A DNA stretch of 64,000 bases from Ilex aquifolium (lineage: Eukaryota; Streptophyta; Magnoliopsida; Aquifoliales; Aquifoliaceae). The notes below the pieces were generated by a model. That model was not told where the DNA came from. It did no database searches and saw nothing but the letters and a program-made list of their open reading frames with translations. How positions within the stretch are numbered: position 1 is the first letter of the stretch; every line of letters begins with the position of its first letter. The stretch spans positions 19,999,089 through 20,063,088 of the forward strand of contig OX637405.1 of the NCBI GenBank assembly GCA_951799425.1, written 5' to 3'. The translations under genes were made by a program, and so were the position numbers. Positions 20,701 to 31,609 of this stretch are shown in pieces.

Positions 20701-22025
20701 GAACAAATTTAGGAAGACTTAACTGTCTTCCGAGACGAGATGCAACCTAAATAATTTGTAATGTGCTAGATAGTATTTCGTTCCCTCTATGCTTATGCAA
20801 AATCGTCAGCAGTTCTATGAATTTCTTTTTCTAAGAGGTAAATTGCAAACAACAACCATAATTAGAAGGGAAAATAACAAAAAAATTGAAACCCAAACCA
20901 CACTTTTTTTTTGCACCAAAAGATAAACAGCTATGGTTCTAATCCTAACCCCTTAAAGCCAATAAAAACATTCCAAACTTAAAAAGATGCACTCATATAC
21001 TAATAATGAATAGTTTTCCATATTAAATCTAGCTAAATATTGCTCTTATAATCACAGGGATATATTTGATAGGACTACACTTCAAACTAGCGCACGTCTT
21101 CTTTATTTGTAATTACAAAAGCAAACAAGCATGCATTGTCTTTACACAGCTGCAGCATCCATACCACAAACTCCCTTATGGATTTACCCAGCTTCAACAT
21201 CCATACCACAAACTCCCTTGTGGTTTGGCCTCGAAATGCTCTCAAATAAACTATTGAGAAGAAAAATAGCCGGCGTTATATTTACGGGTATACTTGCATG
21301 ATTATGATGAATTCGTCATATATGCCAATCCCAGAGGGAACCTAACTAATAGTACTTTCCATAGCTCAAGCACCATGAAGTCCACCCAAAGAACTAACAT
21401 ACCTTGTGAAATTCTTAAACTTTGTACTTAAAACCCCTTAAACTGATGTGCTAATCATAGTCAGGGAATTGAATTACTTCAATTGCAAATCAATTGTAAA
21501 AGACGTATCTTTCTTCTTTTATCGTTTCAACTATCAACTATATAGTGGAGTATAGGATTTTATTTTAGTTTTGACATACGAGAATGTCTTACGAGGATTG
21601 TAGTGTATTTTATTGGTTACTCAAGAAAAAAATTATTGGCAACAGGCAGCAGAACTACTCAACTTCCATTCCATCATGAGGCACCTTCCCTACCAATACC
21701 ATTTAACAAATCATTTCATGTTGAATTAAGTGAAAATAATTAAATTCTAAATTTCCCTATTTGATAAGAATAAATAGGGATGTTTATACATTCTAGATTC
21801 AAGATTTCCTTGCACCAAATAATTACAATAAAATATCTTAAAGAAATGCTTACAATTGCACCAATAACGTAAGTGATATAATTTTTCATATAAGTAGTAA
21901 CTTCATGATATAAGAAATTTATCTAAATTTAAACACAAGCTAAACTCCGTCAAAAAGGGGTTTTTTTTCTGGTGGAGGGATTAAAGAAGTAAAATCAAGA
22001 AAAAAAAAAAAAAAGAGGAGCTTAC
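20701..22025 (-). other. DHHC gene intron 1, distal part, with a 42-bp tandem duplication
   Basis: Non-coding. Positions 21147-21185 and 21189-21226 are two copies of a unit built on CATCCATACCACAAACTCCC, offset by 42 bp. A T-run and an A-run lie near 21960-22015. The donor GTAAG of exon 1 is at 22025-22021 on the minus strand. Confidence 0.6.
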
Positions 22026-22121
22026 ATTGCGACCCTTCCAAACTTGATAGAGCCTCCTAGATTTGGGAGGGTCCGTGCCTTTGGAACAAGGAGCCAAATG
22101 TTGGGTTTTGATCCCACTCAT
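22026..22121 (-). CDS. DHHC-type protein S-acyltransferase, exon 1
   Basis: 32 codons from ATG at 22121 to AAT before the donor GTAAG. The peptide starts MSGIKTQHLAPC and ends RRLYQVWKGRN, which joins in frame to exon 2 (NFLCGGRLIFGPD). YQVWKGxN is the conserved start of this plant PAT group, so the start and the first junction are well supported. The mature protein would begin with a short Ser/Pro/Lys cytosolic tail before the first membrane segment. Confidence 0.88.
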
Positions 22122-22400
22122 GATGCCTAGTTTGCGCTTTGCTATTTCAAATGCAAAGCCAGACCCATGAAAAATGTAGGAGATGAGATCAAAATGTGAT
22201 TAAAGGGAGCGCTGGTAAGGGCGTTTGAAGCATGGAGAAGAAGATCTCTCTCTCTCCTCCCTTGCCTTTTTCATCAATACCAGCTGCCCTTGCTCTCAAT
22301 CCTCTGATCACCAAGCATATCGTTTTGACCAGTTTCTCTGTAACGGACGGTTGGCTTTGACTATTTCTCAAATTCAAGCGTTTTTTTCGCGGTAAATAAC
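22122..22400 (-). promoter_or_regulatory. 5' UTR and proximal promoter of the DHHC gene
   Basis: On the minus strand this region has GA-rich tracts (22240-22262) and GGCAAGGGAGGAGAGAGAG, typical of plant leaders. A 62-codon upstream frame at 22377-22189 is open, but its product is not conserved-looking. The transcription start cannot be placed exactly. Confidence 0.45.
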
Positions 22401-22520
22401 GGAAATGCTCATTCGGATTCGGATGCTCTAAATTTTATTTTGATCAATTTCACTATTTCATACAGTGGCTATCGAATGTGGTTGCATTCGGTCTTGTCAA
22501 CTGCACGGGTTGGTTGCGAT

Positions 22521-23274
22521 TAGAGGTCGCAATTTTAACCTGTTAACCGTCCAATCTACCTATAAATAAATTGGTTGGGTACCTATATTAATTAATATGA
22601 GTTTTAAATGGATTGGGTAATATGATTCATTTTAATTAAGCGGGTTAATATGGATTACAAATGGGTGCCCATTGGGTTGAATATTTATCTTTTTATTAAA
22701 TAACACAAGTAATAAAATTAAATAAATATACTAATATACCAAAAAATACACACACTATTACACCAAAAAATACACACATATACACTAAAGCATACACACA
22801 CTAGTACACCAAAAACACACACTAATACACCACCCATGACCCACGGGTCGACCCCTAAAATCACGACCCACGGACCAACCCATAGCCCACAAATTGACCC
22901 GACCCATTATGTGTGTATTTTTTTTTAATTAAATGTGTTTTAGTTTTGTGTTAGTATATGTGTGTATTTTTGGTGTATTAGTGTGTATATTTTTAATGTA
23001 TTAGTTTGTGTGTGTTTTGGTGTATTAGTGTGTGTGTGTGTATGTTTGTATTTTAGTGTACTACTAATGTGTGTATGTGTATTTTTTAGTGTACTAATAT
23101 GCCTATTAAGAATTTTAATTATTTTATGGGTTAATCGGTTTAACCCAATCTGTTATAAACCTAACTCATTATAACCCATTTATTAGGTGAGTGAAAAATA
23201 GACTAGATTTATTTTAGCCTAATCTAATTTAACCCAACCCAAAACCAACCCAACCCACCCATTTGCCACCCCTA
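22521..23274. mobile_element. hAT-type foldback MITE
   Basis: 754 bp flanked by a perfect 8-bp duplication GTTGCGAT (22513-22520 and 23275-23282). Termini are TAGAGGTCGCAA on the left and, read inward, TAGGGGTGGCAA on the right, the usual terminus of one plant hAT group. The interior is a large imperfect inverted repeat: ACACACTA/ACACCAAAA units on the left (22720-22830) pair with TGTGTGTATTTTTGGTGTATTA units on the right (22910-23100). Repeats of AACCCAACCC lie near both ends. No coding capacity. Confidence 0.88.
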
Positions 23275-23282
23275 GTTGCGAT

Positions 23283-23578
23283 ATTCAAGGGATGGATTAC
23301 AGAATAATAAAGATATATATAATATCATCACTCAAGATATTATAATTCAGTTCAAGTGTATTAAATTATAAATTTATTATTTTATCTATTAAATAAATAA
23401 AAATATGAGTAATTAGATTAAATTAATAATTTTCTGTCAATATAATTAATATCCTCTTATCTCACTCTTAATCTAGTATCTTACAAAATATTGAATTACA
23501 ATGACTAACATTTTTATCTCACATTTAATCTTATATTTTATTTATTTATTCAAAATTAGCATGCATTAGATAATAAAG
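23283..23578. other. AT-rich spacer
   Basis: Very AT-rich sequence with no feature that I can support. Confidence 0.6.
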
Positions 23579-23798
23579 TTAATTGCGACAGATGTCTCTA
23601 AAGTATGCGTTATTGTTCATTTCGCTTTCTAATGTTACAATTGCATCACATTAGTCCTTGATGTATCCAATTTATTTGTAAGTAGTTCCCATGCATGACG
23701 TCGTCCAAATTTTAATGGCTTTTATGTCCATGTGCTTCCAAATGGAGGAAATATTGGACAATTAACTTTTTAATTATCCCAAAAATTACGGCGATGGT
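23579..23798. mobile_element. Left-arm piece of a foldback element split by Athila B
   Basis: A unit of about 215 bp starting TTAATTGCGACAGATG. It is homologous in direct orientation to 50263-50450 and in inverted orientation to 50740-50960 and 50960-51166 (shared words: ACAATTGTATCACATTAGT and ATTGGACAAAT, with small changes). It ends ATGGT, which matches GTGGT on the other side of element B. The foldback element was therefore whole before B inserted. Confidence 0.7.
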
Positions 23799-23821
23799 CG
23801 AAATTGCACAAATATAATTTC
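23799..23821 (-). repeat. Stub of the 3' LTR of element B
   Basis: The bases CGAAATTGCACAAATATAATTTC match the LTR interior at 49024-49046 exactly. They join directly to the rc of the polypurine tract (CACCCCCAACCTAAAT) on one side and to the presumed target duplication on the other. About 0.7 kb of the outer and 1.2 kb of the inner LTR are missing. Confidence 0.65.
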
Positions 23822-25682
23822 ACCCCCAACCTAAATATTGCTAGTCTCTAGTAATATAATAATTGAAAATCTACTTCTAATTCCATTTTCGTAGGTCATC
23901 TGGTTGCATTTAGCGTATGCAACAAGCCGTTGACCCCCTAGATCTACCCTAGTGGACGAGTGTTGTCTCGTGAGGGTTTTCAGTGAAGCTACCTACAAAC
24001 TTCAGTCGAATAGATGTGCATGTGGGATTGCTGGTTAAAGTAAATTAGCATCATGGTCGTTGGGACACCCAACCCTCAATTTTGACTCATATCCCGCATG
24101 CTCCTCTTTCATAGGTATTTATTCTATGCAAAAATTAGCATCAGTCATATTGGCATTTGGAATTCCCTGGGTAGTAAAATAGGTCATTCTAGAAACAAGA
24201 ATTGTTATATAACACACATTCCACTTTACCACCTTCCATGGATAATTTGATTTCACAAACCTCTCTTAGAATGCTCTCAGCAACAAAACTGTGCTTCGAT
24301 TATGGTGACTTGTCTCTCAAGGAACATGTGATCAAAAGATGGCCAATCGAAAAATCACATGCACAATTTAGTAAGGGAGTGAAGTTTAAGGAAACAAACT
24401 AATCATGTTTGGCATAATCTCATGGAAGAATATTGATGCAATTTAAAGAAATACTATTTACCATACCCCACTTTTGGTTGACGACACATGCATGCAACAA
24501 ACTTGAGATCAATTAGGACTTTTTATAGGTTGTAATGTGGCCAGAGGTCAGTGGCTAACGAAATGATGTCAATAGTATTCAAAAGCTATCTTTTCATTCT
24601 GTAATGTAGCACACTTCTTTCTAACTTTTTGACATTTTGCCTAGAAATGGTATTTCGTTCTTTCATTTTTCTCATTTTTCACTTTCTTGGCAATTTCTTG
24701 CATTTCTGTTTCTTTTTTGTTTCAATTGTTCCCATCGATTTTTCTTGTCATTGAATAGTAGCCTCCATAGTCTTTTCCCTTTTCCTTGCATTTCTGTATC
24801 ATATTGATTTACAAGAGGGTGCAAGAAAATTAGATAGCAAATGTATATCAAGTATATTCTCTTGTGGCTCGGTTATCATATGGGTTTATTGAAGAAGAGA
24901 TCATACATTGATGGCTCAAGCATGGTTAACTAGGGATATAATTTTGTAAAAGAAATGGCTAAGGCTCAAAATTAAATCAAAGATGGCCTAAGATCATTTC
25001 TCAAGTATGTGCACATGTATTTGTCGTATGCGAAGATTCCCTGTGGGTTATGTCAATAGATTACTTTAGTTGCGTCAATCAAAGCAAGGTTAATGAGATT
25101 ATTCAAAAATTGAGAGTGAAAGATCTTACTTGAGTAAATGTTGATTGTCTCTCAAAATTATAGCAAGACTCAAAACTTACCATGATATTCTTTGTCATCT
25201 CCACTGGTTATGTCAGGTTTCTCGTGGAATGTCGGCTATATATCAATTCCTTTTTCGAGCTTGGTCATCTTGTACCTTAGGAATAACAAATACCAATATA
25301 CTTTTGACAATTTAAGCATAGAGAAAATACAGTTTTCCAAGAAATGTGGTTTTAAGTCTAGATTGCTAAGTTATGTGTCAAACCGATCATGTGATTAGTT
25401 ACTTTAACAAACAGTCTTAGCATCCACATTTATTCCATCATTCATCAACAAATAGCAATGTCTACACATGTATTTACAAAGATAAAATTGATAAACTGAA
25501 CCATTCATTTCATAAGATATGATTGTTTAATACAAACACCAATGATTTAATTCATCCAACAGTAACAAAAACATATAAAAACTTTTAAACATCCACAACA
25601 ACTCACACAATAAGAAGAAACTCATCCACAAAAGAAGGAACAATCACACAAAACCACAATCAAGTACAAAAATATCTCCTCC
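23822..25682 (-). other. Long 3' non-coding region of element B
   Basis: 1.86 kb between the stop of ORF3 and the polypurine tract, with no long ORF. It is colinear with 40104-41963 in element A. The polypurine tract reads ATTTAGGTTGGGGGTG on the minus strand at 23836-23821. Confidence 0.8.
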
Positions 25683-26789
25683 TCACTCTCCACCAGCTCC
25701 ACCCCTCAGGTAGCCGAGAATCTCCTCCTGCTGTCGGAGAATCTCGTCTTGTATGGCCTCGATGCCAAGCATAATCTCTCGTAGCGATCGGTGGGTGCTG
25801 GTGCTGGGACCTGCCTCCTGTGGCTGCTCTTGGCCTCTCTCGGTCTGTAGCTCTCTTTCCTCATCCGCATCGAGCTCCTCTTGCACCTTGTCAACTCCAT
25901 AGGTAGGGGACATCTTCTGTCTGGCTGCTGGGCCGCTACTATGACCTTGGCTCCTCCTAAAGGATGCCTTGTTTAGTGGCCCCATTGGCTTTTGAATTTC
26001 CATTTCAGGCCTTACCCTAACCCCATGATCCTTGCATATTTCAGTCACTAGGGTGCCGAAGGGAAGTGCATTCCGCTTCACATCACACCCTTTCTTCATT
26101 TTCGTCAAAACTAGGGAAGGGAGGTCGATGATTTGGCCCTTCCCAAGTGCGTAAAGCAATCGGGCCATGTCAGGGAGGATTTCATTTTTTCTTCATATCG
26201 GAGCAAAATTCGACACAGCAATCAAATTTAACATTTTGTATTTGTCAGTGAGCTTCCCTTGTCTAAAAAATCTGTTTCCAGTCCCAGAAAAGTCAGACAC
26301 CCCCATCAGCTATTTCTCCACAACATTCATCGCCACATTCTTTCTCGGGGGATAGGTGGGACTTGGTACCCGAGGCACCTCTTGCCTTATCCCCTGAATA
26401 TAGTCGTCATCCACATCGATGTGGATTCCCCTCACATAGCTCTTTAGTGCCCCATTGACTATTTCGACGTTGGAGTAAAACTCCTGCACCAAGTCAAGCA
26501 CGGCCTCTTCGCCGTTTTGCAAGTACAGTACCCAACCTCTCCTCTCCATCTCCGCAAATATTCTCAACTCAGCAAAATCAGTTAACACTACATCACGCTC
26601 ACAAACTACAGCATTGTTTTGGTAGAAATTCTCATACCTGTTAGCTTTTAGAGCCGTAGGGAATCGGGTCTTGTCATACCTTCGCGTAATGGGTGGCCTC
26701 CCTTCTCTCACTTTGATGAATTCCTCCACCATGTTGGGTTCCTGAGTTGGTGGAGTACGCCTGACAAATAGCTTAACCCTTGGAGGCAT
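25683..26789 (-). pseudogene. Third ORF of element B (plant transposon protein family, env position)
   Basis: One minus-strand frame of 369 codons with a TAG and a TGA near 26310 and 26195. It starts MPPRVKLFVRRTPP, with a conserved block YDKTRFPTALKA...CERDVVLTDFAEL...GWVLYLQNGEEAVLDLVQEFYSN. The middle block is KYKMLNLIAVSNFAPI, and the C-terminus is Glu/Gln-rich with a likely coiled coil (ILRQQEEILGYLRGG). In plant annotations this family appears as putative plant transposon protein and occupies the env position in Athila. I see no signal peptide or membrane anchor, so an envelope role is unsupported. Confidence 0.85.
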
Positions 26790-27015
26790 GGTGTTTCGGT
26801 TTTGGAGGTTTTTTGGGTTTGGAAATCTTGAATTTCCTTATGAAAATGGAGATTTTTGATGTTGGAATGGTCTTCGGAGGGTTGATTTTAGGTAGAAATG
26901 GGGAATGGTAGGTGTTTTGGGGCTTGGGTAATGAAGGGTCACCAAGGGTTTGGGGGTTTTTGGGGGGTTTTGGGGGGGTTTTTGGGTGGTTTTGAAATGA
27001 AGAAGACAAACCAGG

Positions 27016-27304
27016 CTTTTATAGCTTGAGTCGTGATTGGCGTTCGAACGTGTGTAGAAAGATTTTTAAACGATCGTTCGAACGTGAGTGATGTTCGAAC
27101 GTGGTGAGCTCCCAATACTTTTGAGTTCTGTCAGAGACCAAAATACTGCAAGGTCTTTTCGTTCGAACGATCTATTGGCATTCAAACATAAACTCGGTGT
27201 TCGAATGGGCTGAGCTCCCAGTACTTTTGAGTTCCATCAGAAGCTTCATTAGAGGCTGAGTACTGCAAGCAGGCGACGTTCGAACGTCAATTGACGTTCG
27301 AACG
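27016..27304 (-). promoter_or_regulatory. Internal promoter region of element B: palindrome array plus TATA
   Basis: On the minus strand, about eight GTTCGAAC-type palindromes (some decayed, such as ATTCAAAC) precede TATAAAAG at 27023-27016. An A/C-rich leader of about 230 bases then leads to the ORF3 ATG at 26789. The spacing of the paired palindromes (18-19 bp) and the connector GCCAA match the LTR arrays. Confidence 0.7.
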
Positions 27305-27565
27305 TTGAATCAAAATCAAAATTTTTTCTGCACTAGACTATACACAATCAGAAAGGGCTAAACACACAAGTTTAAATCAAAAACCTACGGCGTCTCAGGA
27401 TAAGTCCCTACCCACGCTTTAGGTTGGTATTCTGGGACATTCCTTACTCGGCTCATATTTTCATTTCAGTCAAAAAGAGTTTGTACAAGAAGATTTTTAC
27501 ACTTTTTACAGAAATTTGGACCTTTGGCTTTCATCCCAACAAAAGTACAATTTCCTATAGAAAAT

Positions 27566-27978
27566 AATCTAATCCGAGTCTCCCTCTGTGTTTGGTAGTT
27601 CGAACAACCAGTAACTCTCCAAATTTCCTCTCTCACAAATTGGTTAAGCAAAGTATCGGAATAGCATGGCGTATCAGGGTAATCCTTACTCAGCCCATTC
27701 ATTATCCAGTCTAATCGATCGAGTGCGTGACCGGAAATTAGTTCAGAACACTGGTTATATCTTTTCTCGTGAAAGACTCTGCCACACTATTTATAAGCAC
27801 CAAGTCTTTTGGCACGACGACGTTTAGCAAAGGTGTTTCTGCCACAGAGGGGTTTCGCTTGTTTTTCTCGGATTTCGGTCTTCCTTACCAGTCTTACTTT
27901 TCTCATGATCACAGTATGCACATCAGATGGAAAAGTGCGTAGAACTCCCAGACTAAACCAAAAAAGTTCAACATCCAT
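27566..27978 (-). pseudogene. Cys/His accessory protein of element B, one stop
   Basis: Homologous to the intact 136-codon ORFs at 37779-38189 and 62240-62650. It begins MDVELFWFSLGVLRTF and keeps the basic RRRAKR stretch. The first Cys of the CxxC pair is Tyr and the following Gln codon is TAG, so the finger is destroyed. The C-terminal part is frame-shifted near 27590. Confidence 0.8.
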
Positions 27979-28085
27979 AAGCTTTAAGACTCACTTTATG
28001 GTTCTTTAACGTCTGCCAGTCACAAAGACGATTGAAGCTGACTCACATACATAATCATCAATTATTCATGGCAAGGTACATAATA

Positions 28086-28092
28086 TGATCAG

Positions 28093-28130
<38 letters not shown>

Positions 28131-28142
28131 AAACAACAACAA
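28086..28142. repeat. AAC microsatellite in element B
   Basis: About 18 AAC units. Element A carries the complementary TTG run at the same place (37612-37655). Element C has lost it. Confidence 0.9.
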
Positions 28143-28187
28143 ATTTTTTTAAAAATTTACGGGCATATGGTGGCAAATATGAACTGT

Positions 28188-28229
28188 AGTTCTCACCCGC
28201 CCAACCTAAACAGAACATTGTCCCCAATG
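28188..28229 (-). other. Internal polypurine-like tract and hairpin, element B
   Basis: On the minus strand a hairpin ACATTGGGGACAATGT (28228-28213) is followed after a few bases by TTTAGGTTGGGCGGGTGAGA. The second part mimics the true polypurine tract of these elements (TTTAGGTTGGGGGTG). Confidence 0.6.
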
Positions 28230-28320
28230 TTTCGAATTTACTAGTTTACGGATCTTGGAGATGAGGCTGAAAGGTAGAGTTATGTTCATCTGCCAAAACC
28301 TACAAATCAAAACACAAAAA

Positions 28321-28467
28321 TTATTCATCTTTGCGAAGATCTGGGTTTTGAGTAGGCTGAAAATCTTTGTGTGTGAGTGCGAACAAGAGAAGAACACCCA
28401 TGAACAAATATAAGATTAAAATGCAAAGCATGAAGCAAAAGAATGTGTTTGTAGAGTGTGTAGTCAT
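28321..28467 (-). CDS. Small membrane protein of element B, 48 residues
   Basis: ATG at 28467, TAA at 28323-28321. The N-terminus is MTTHSTNT. One hydrophobic segment, about residues 9-31 (FFCFMLCILILYLFMGVLLL), is long enough for a single membrane span. The C-terminal tail is hydrophilic (HKDFQPTQNPDLRKDE). It is intact here although gag-pol of B is broken. Copies with the same ends exist at 37291-37434 and 61781-61927. No known family is recognised. Confidence 0.6.
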   Translation of the reverse strand: MTTHSTNTFFCFMLCILILYLFMGVLLLFALTHKDFQPTQNPDLRKDE

Positions 28468-28589
28468 TGGTTTGCAGGGGATGAGTCGTTTATCAGTTAA
28501 CAGAGAAAGAACGAAGAAGAAGAGGAAGAAGAAGAAGAAAAGGGGGGGGGGGGGGCAACAGCGGCGGCTGGGAAAAAGAGGAAAAAAAT

Positions 28590-28612
28590 TGGGGGCCTTA
28601 TAAAGGCACCCC
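28590..28612 (-). promoter_or_regulatory. Internal TATA box upstream of the small membrane ORF, element B
   Basis: On the minus strand: GCCTTTATAAGGCCCCC. A pyrimidine-rich leader (C-run, then CTT repeats) leads to the ATG at 28467. The same layout occurs in A and C. Confidence 0.5.
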
Positions 28613-28639
28613 AGCGGGTCGGGTTGGGTTAGATTTTTC

Positions 28640-29574
28640 CTGACCCTATCCAATTGAGTGTCGGCAGGCACGAATCTCGGAGGAGTATTATGGTTCCATA
28701 AAAAGAATGGCTTCCATATTTTTAACAAAGTCCTCTAAAAATGGTTTCAATCGCTAACCATTAACAGTAAAGATATTATCGTTCGATGGGTTTTCCACTT
28801 CAACTGCTCTATGTCCAAATACCTTTTTGACAATATAAGGCCCAATCCATCTTGACTTCAACTTACTAGGAAAGAGGCGGAGTCTTGAATTAAATAACAG
28901 GACTTTTTGAGAAGGCTCAAAAGATTTCCGCACAATGTTCTTGTCATGAAAAAATTTCATCATGGTTTTAGCAATCTTAGCATTCTCATATGCTTCATTT
29001 CTCAATTCCTCCAACTCATTTATCTGAAGTTTCCTTGCTAGTCCGGCCTTGTCTAGGTTAAAGTTCATTGCTTTAATGGCCTAGTATGCCCTATGTTCCA
29101 ATTCCACAGGTAGGTGACACGACTTTCCATAGACTAATCGATAAGGAGACATGCCCAAAATTGTTTTAAAAGCAGTGCGGTATGCCCAGACTGCATCAGT
29201 GAGTCTTGACGACCAATCTTTACGGTCTGGATTTACCGTTTTTTTAAAAATTAATTTGATCTCCCGATTAGATAGTTCAGGCTGTCCACTGGTTTGTGGG
29301 TGATAAGGGGTTGCAATTTTGTGAAAGATCAAGTATTTTTTCATCAAATTCCATAACAGACGATTGCAAAAATGAGCACCCCTATCACTTATGATTGATT
29401 TCGGAATTCCAAACCGGGACAAAATATTTTCTTTTAAAAACTTGATCACTGTTCGGTGATCATTGTTTCGGCATAGAATTGCCTCAACCCATTTGGATAC
29501 ATAGTCTACGACCACTAAAATGTATAGATAGCCAAAGGAAGGGGGAAACGATCCGGTCCCATAAAATCGATGCC
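28640..29574 (-). pseudogene. Integrase catalytic and C-terminal part of element B
   Basis: From the split point inside the first DDE segment (GIDFMG), with a 4-bp insertion near 29552. Next come VVDYVSKWVEAI, the second Asp in IISDRGAHFCNR, PYHPQTSGQPELSNREIK (catalytic Glu), [20 protein letters not shown], and the C-terminal [22 protein letters not shown] codons replace Gln or similar residues after VNG (near 28752). The N-terminal half lies beyond element A at 43875-44480. Confidence 0.9.
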
Positions 29575-31491
29575 TGATTAGTACTTAAAATTAGCATTTT
29601 ACTACGCCTTTTTAAGACTAATTGTACTTTGATGGAGTTTAAGTGATGTCATTTCAGGTCTTTAAGTGAACAATGACTCAAAGAACAATAAGTATGACAC
29701 TTGAGTGTAACACCAACACATTAGGGAACAAAATTGGAGAAGCTTGGAGCACACCAAGAACGTTCAAACGCCAACTCACATTCGAACGTCCATTTGAACT
29801 GTAAGCAGACCTGACTACTGAGAGAAGGCGTGTTGCAGCCAAGAAGGAAGACCTTGAGGCTCTGAGGCACTTGAGTATCACGTTCGAACGCCAACTCACG
29901 TTCGAACGTCCACTCGAATTGATTGAGGACCAGACTACTGCATAGAGTGTGGAAATGAACTTCACAGAAGACCACATTCCACTTGAGTAAGAAGGTCAGA
30001 CCACATCTGGCGTTTGAACGCCCATACAACAAAGACAGAAGAAACGTTCAAATGTCAGACAACGTTCGAACGCCCATAAAGCAAAAACAGAGACAACGTT
30101 CGAATGCCAACTCACGTTCGAACGATCTCCACAGACTGGCTGCAGAGTAGTTGGTTTTTCACTTGGACTTAGGCGGCATACACTATTCCTTTACCCCCTT
30201 TTGTCTCCTCCTCCTTGCCTAGAAATACTCCCATTGTTGGAGAGCTTAGGGAGACCAAGTAGAGAGGTTGATGGAGGCTTAGACTCCCACTTATATTGTA
30301 GAATTAGCTTACATTTCCTTGTATAAAGTAGTTGTTCTAGAGATTAATTTGACTTTAGTCCAACATCTCTTAGCTTGTTATAGAATTAGTTTTATGTTTA
30401 TGCTTTCATCTACATGCATCGAGGGAGATAGATCACCTTTGGTTGTGGATCACCCTCCAAAAGTGACTACCTTTCTTCTACTTTTAATTTGTGTTCCATT
30501 CACTTCCATTGCTTGAGCTTCTTTCTTCCCTTAGAGGAGTGAAACTCTTCCACTTTTCTAGAGCTTCGCCGAAGCCGTGAAGGGTGGAACGTGATTCACT
30601 CATTCTTTGTCGAAGATCGGCTCCCTGTTTAGTGTGCTTTGCTTTGTGATCCCTCTACTTGGAGAAATGAGCATCACTAACTTTTCTAGCTTTACCAAAG
30701 CCATGAAGAGTGAGTAGTTTCTCATTTACTCTTTAGTAAGAGGAGAAGTGCTTTATAAATTATCCGGACATTATATTTGTGCAATTTTGATTATGCTTAA
30801 TGCTTTATATTCCCCATTCTTATTGAATGATTGATTGCATCTAGCAAAGCTAAGGTACTTTGTATAACCAGGAGTTCTTTCTATAACATAGATAACTCTT
30901 GTATAGAAAGACTCATTGGTTCAAGACAAGTACCCCGGCTAGATCTTCTTGACTACCCTTCAATCTTCACCATTATTGTGCTTCAATTAAAGAATGGAAA
31001 TTGAACACTGATGTCATGATTGGATGTCTTGTAGAAACACTTGCTTGTTTGTAGACGGGTTAAGTCTCGGCACAAACAATTCTTGTAAACTTCTAGAAAG
31101 ACATCAGAATCATGTTCTTAATTCTCCTAACCCTCCTTTACCTTCCGATTAACCTGTTGTTAACACGGGGGTTAATTGAGTTATCAAGCACAAGTGTAAT
31201 AAACCGGATAATTAACTACATGTCCTGATCCTTGAACTAAAGAGTGACTCTTTTACATTAGAGCTTATCTCATATTTGGTTTAGAAAATTCTCTTGGAAA
31301 GAATCTTATATTCTGTCCAGGAAATCTCACATCTCACACAACTTCAAAGGGTTACAATCAATAGGTCTCCACCATTGCTTACCCCAAAACACCAAAAAAG
31401 AGTTCCCTGTGGATTCGACTCCGAACTCAAACCCGATTATTGCTACAACTTGACCGCCTGCACTTGGGTGTACACATTTCGGATCAAATCA
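29575..31491 (+). repeat. Element A 5' LTR
   Basis: 1,917 bp, TGATTAGTACTT...ATCAAATCA. A palindrome array lies at 29757-30125. The TATA position reads TAGAAATA (30220-30227) where the other LTRs have TATAAATA. No long ORF. Confidence 0.95.
29757..30125 (+). promoter_or_regulatory. GTTCGAAC palindrome array in the element A 5' LTR
   Basis: Nine sites in a 2-2-1-2-2 grouping, several decayed at CpG (GTTCAAAC, ATTCGAAC, GTTCGAATG). It lies 95-460 bp upstream of the TATA position. Confidence 0.75.
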
Positions 31492-31497
31492 AGTTTT

Positions 31498-31515
31498 TGG
31501 CGCCGTTGCCGGGGA
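31498..31515 (+). other. Primer-binding site of element A, tRNA-Asp
   Basis: TGGCGCCGTTGCCGGGGA is complementary to the 3' end of plant tRNA-Asp (GUC). It starts six bases after the LTR. This is the primer described for Athila elements. Confidence 0.9.
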
Positions 31516-31609
31516 ACCATAAAAGGTGTTTTAAGGTAAAAGGTAAAAATACCTTCATTTTTGTATATATTCTTTGGTTTACTGTGAATAACTTTGTTTT
31601 ATTTTCTTT

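Noticed and set aside
22189-22377. 62-codon ORF upstream of the DHHC start
   Set aside because: It lies in the GA-rich leader, has no recognisable motif and no support beyond being open; may be a chance upstream ORF.
25683-26789. Retroviral envelope gene
   Set aside because: The ORF is in the env position, but no signal peptide, furin-like site or membrane anchor is visible in any of the three copies; described as a plant transposon protein family member instead.
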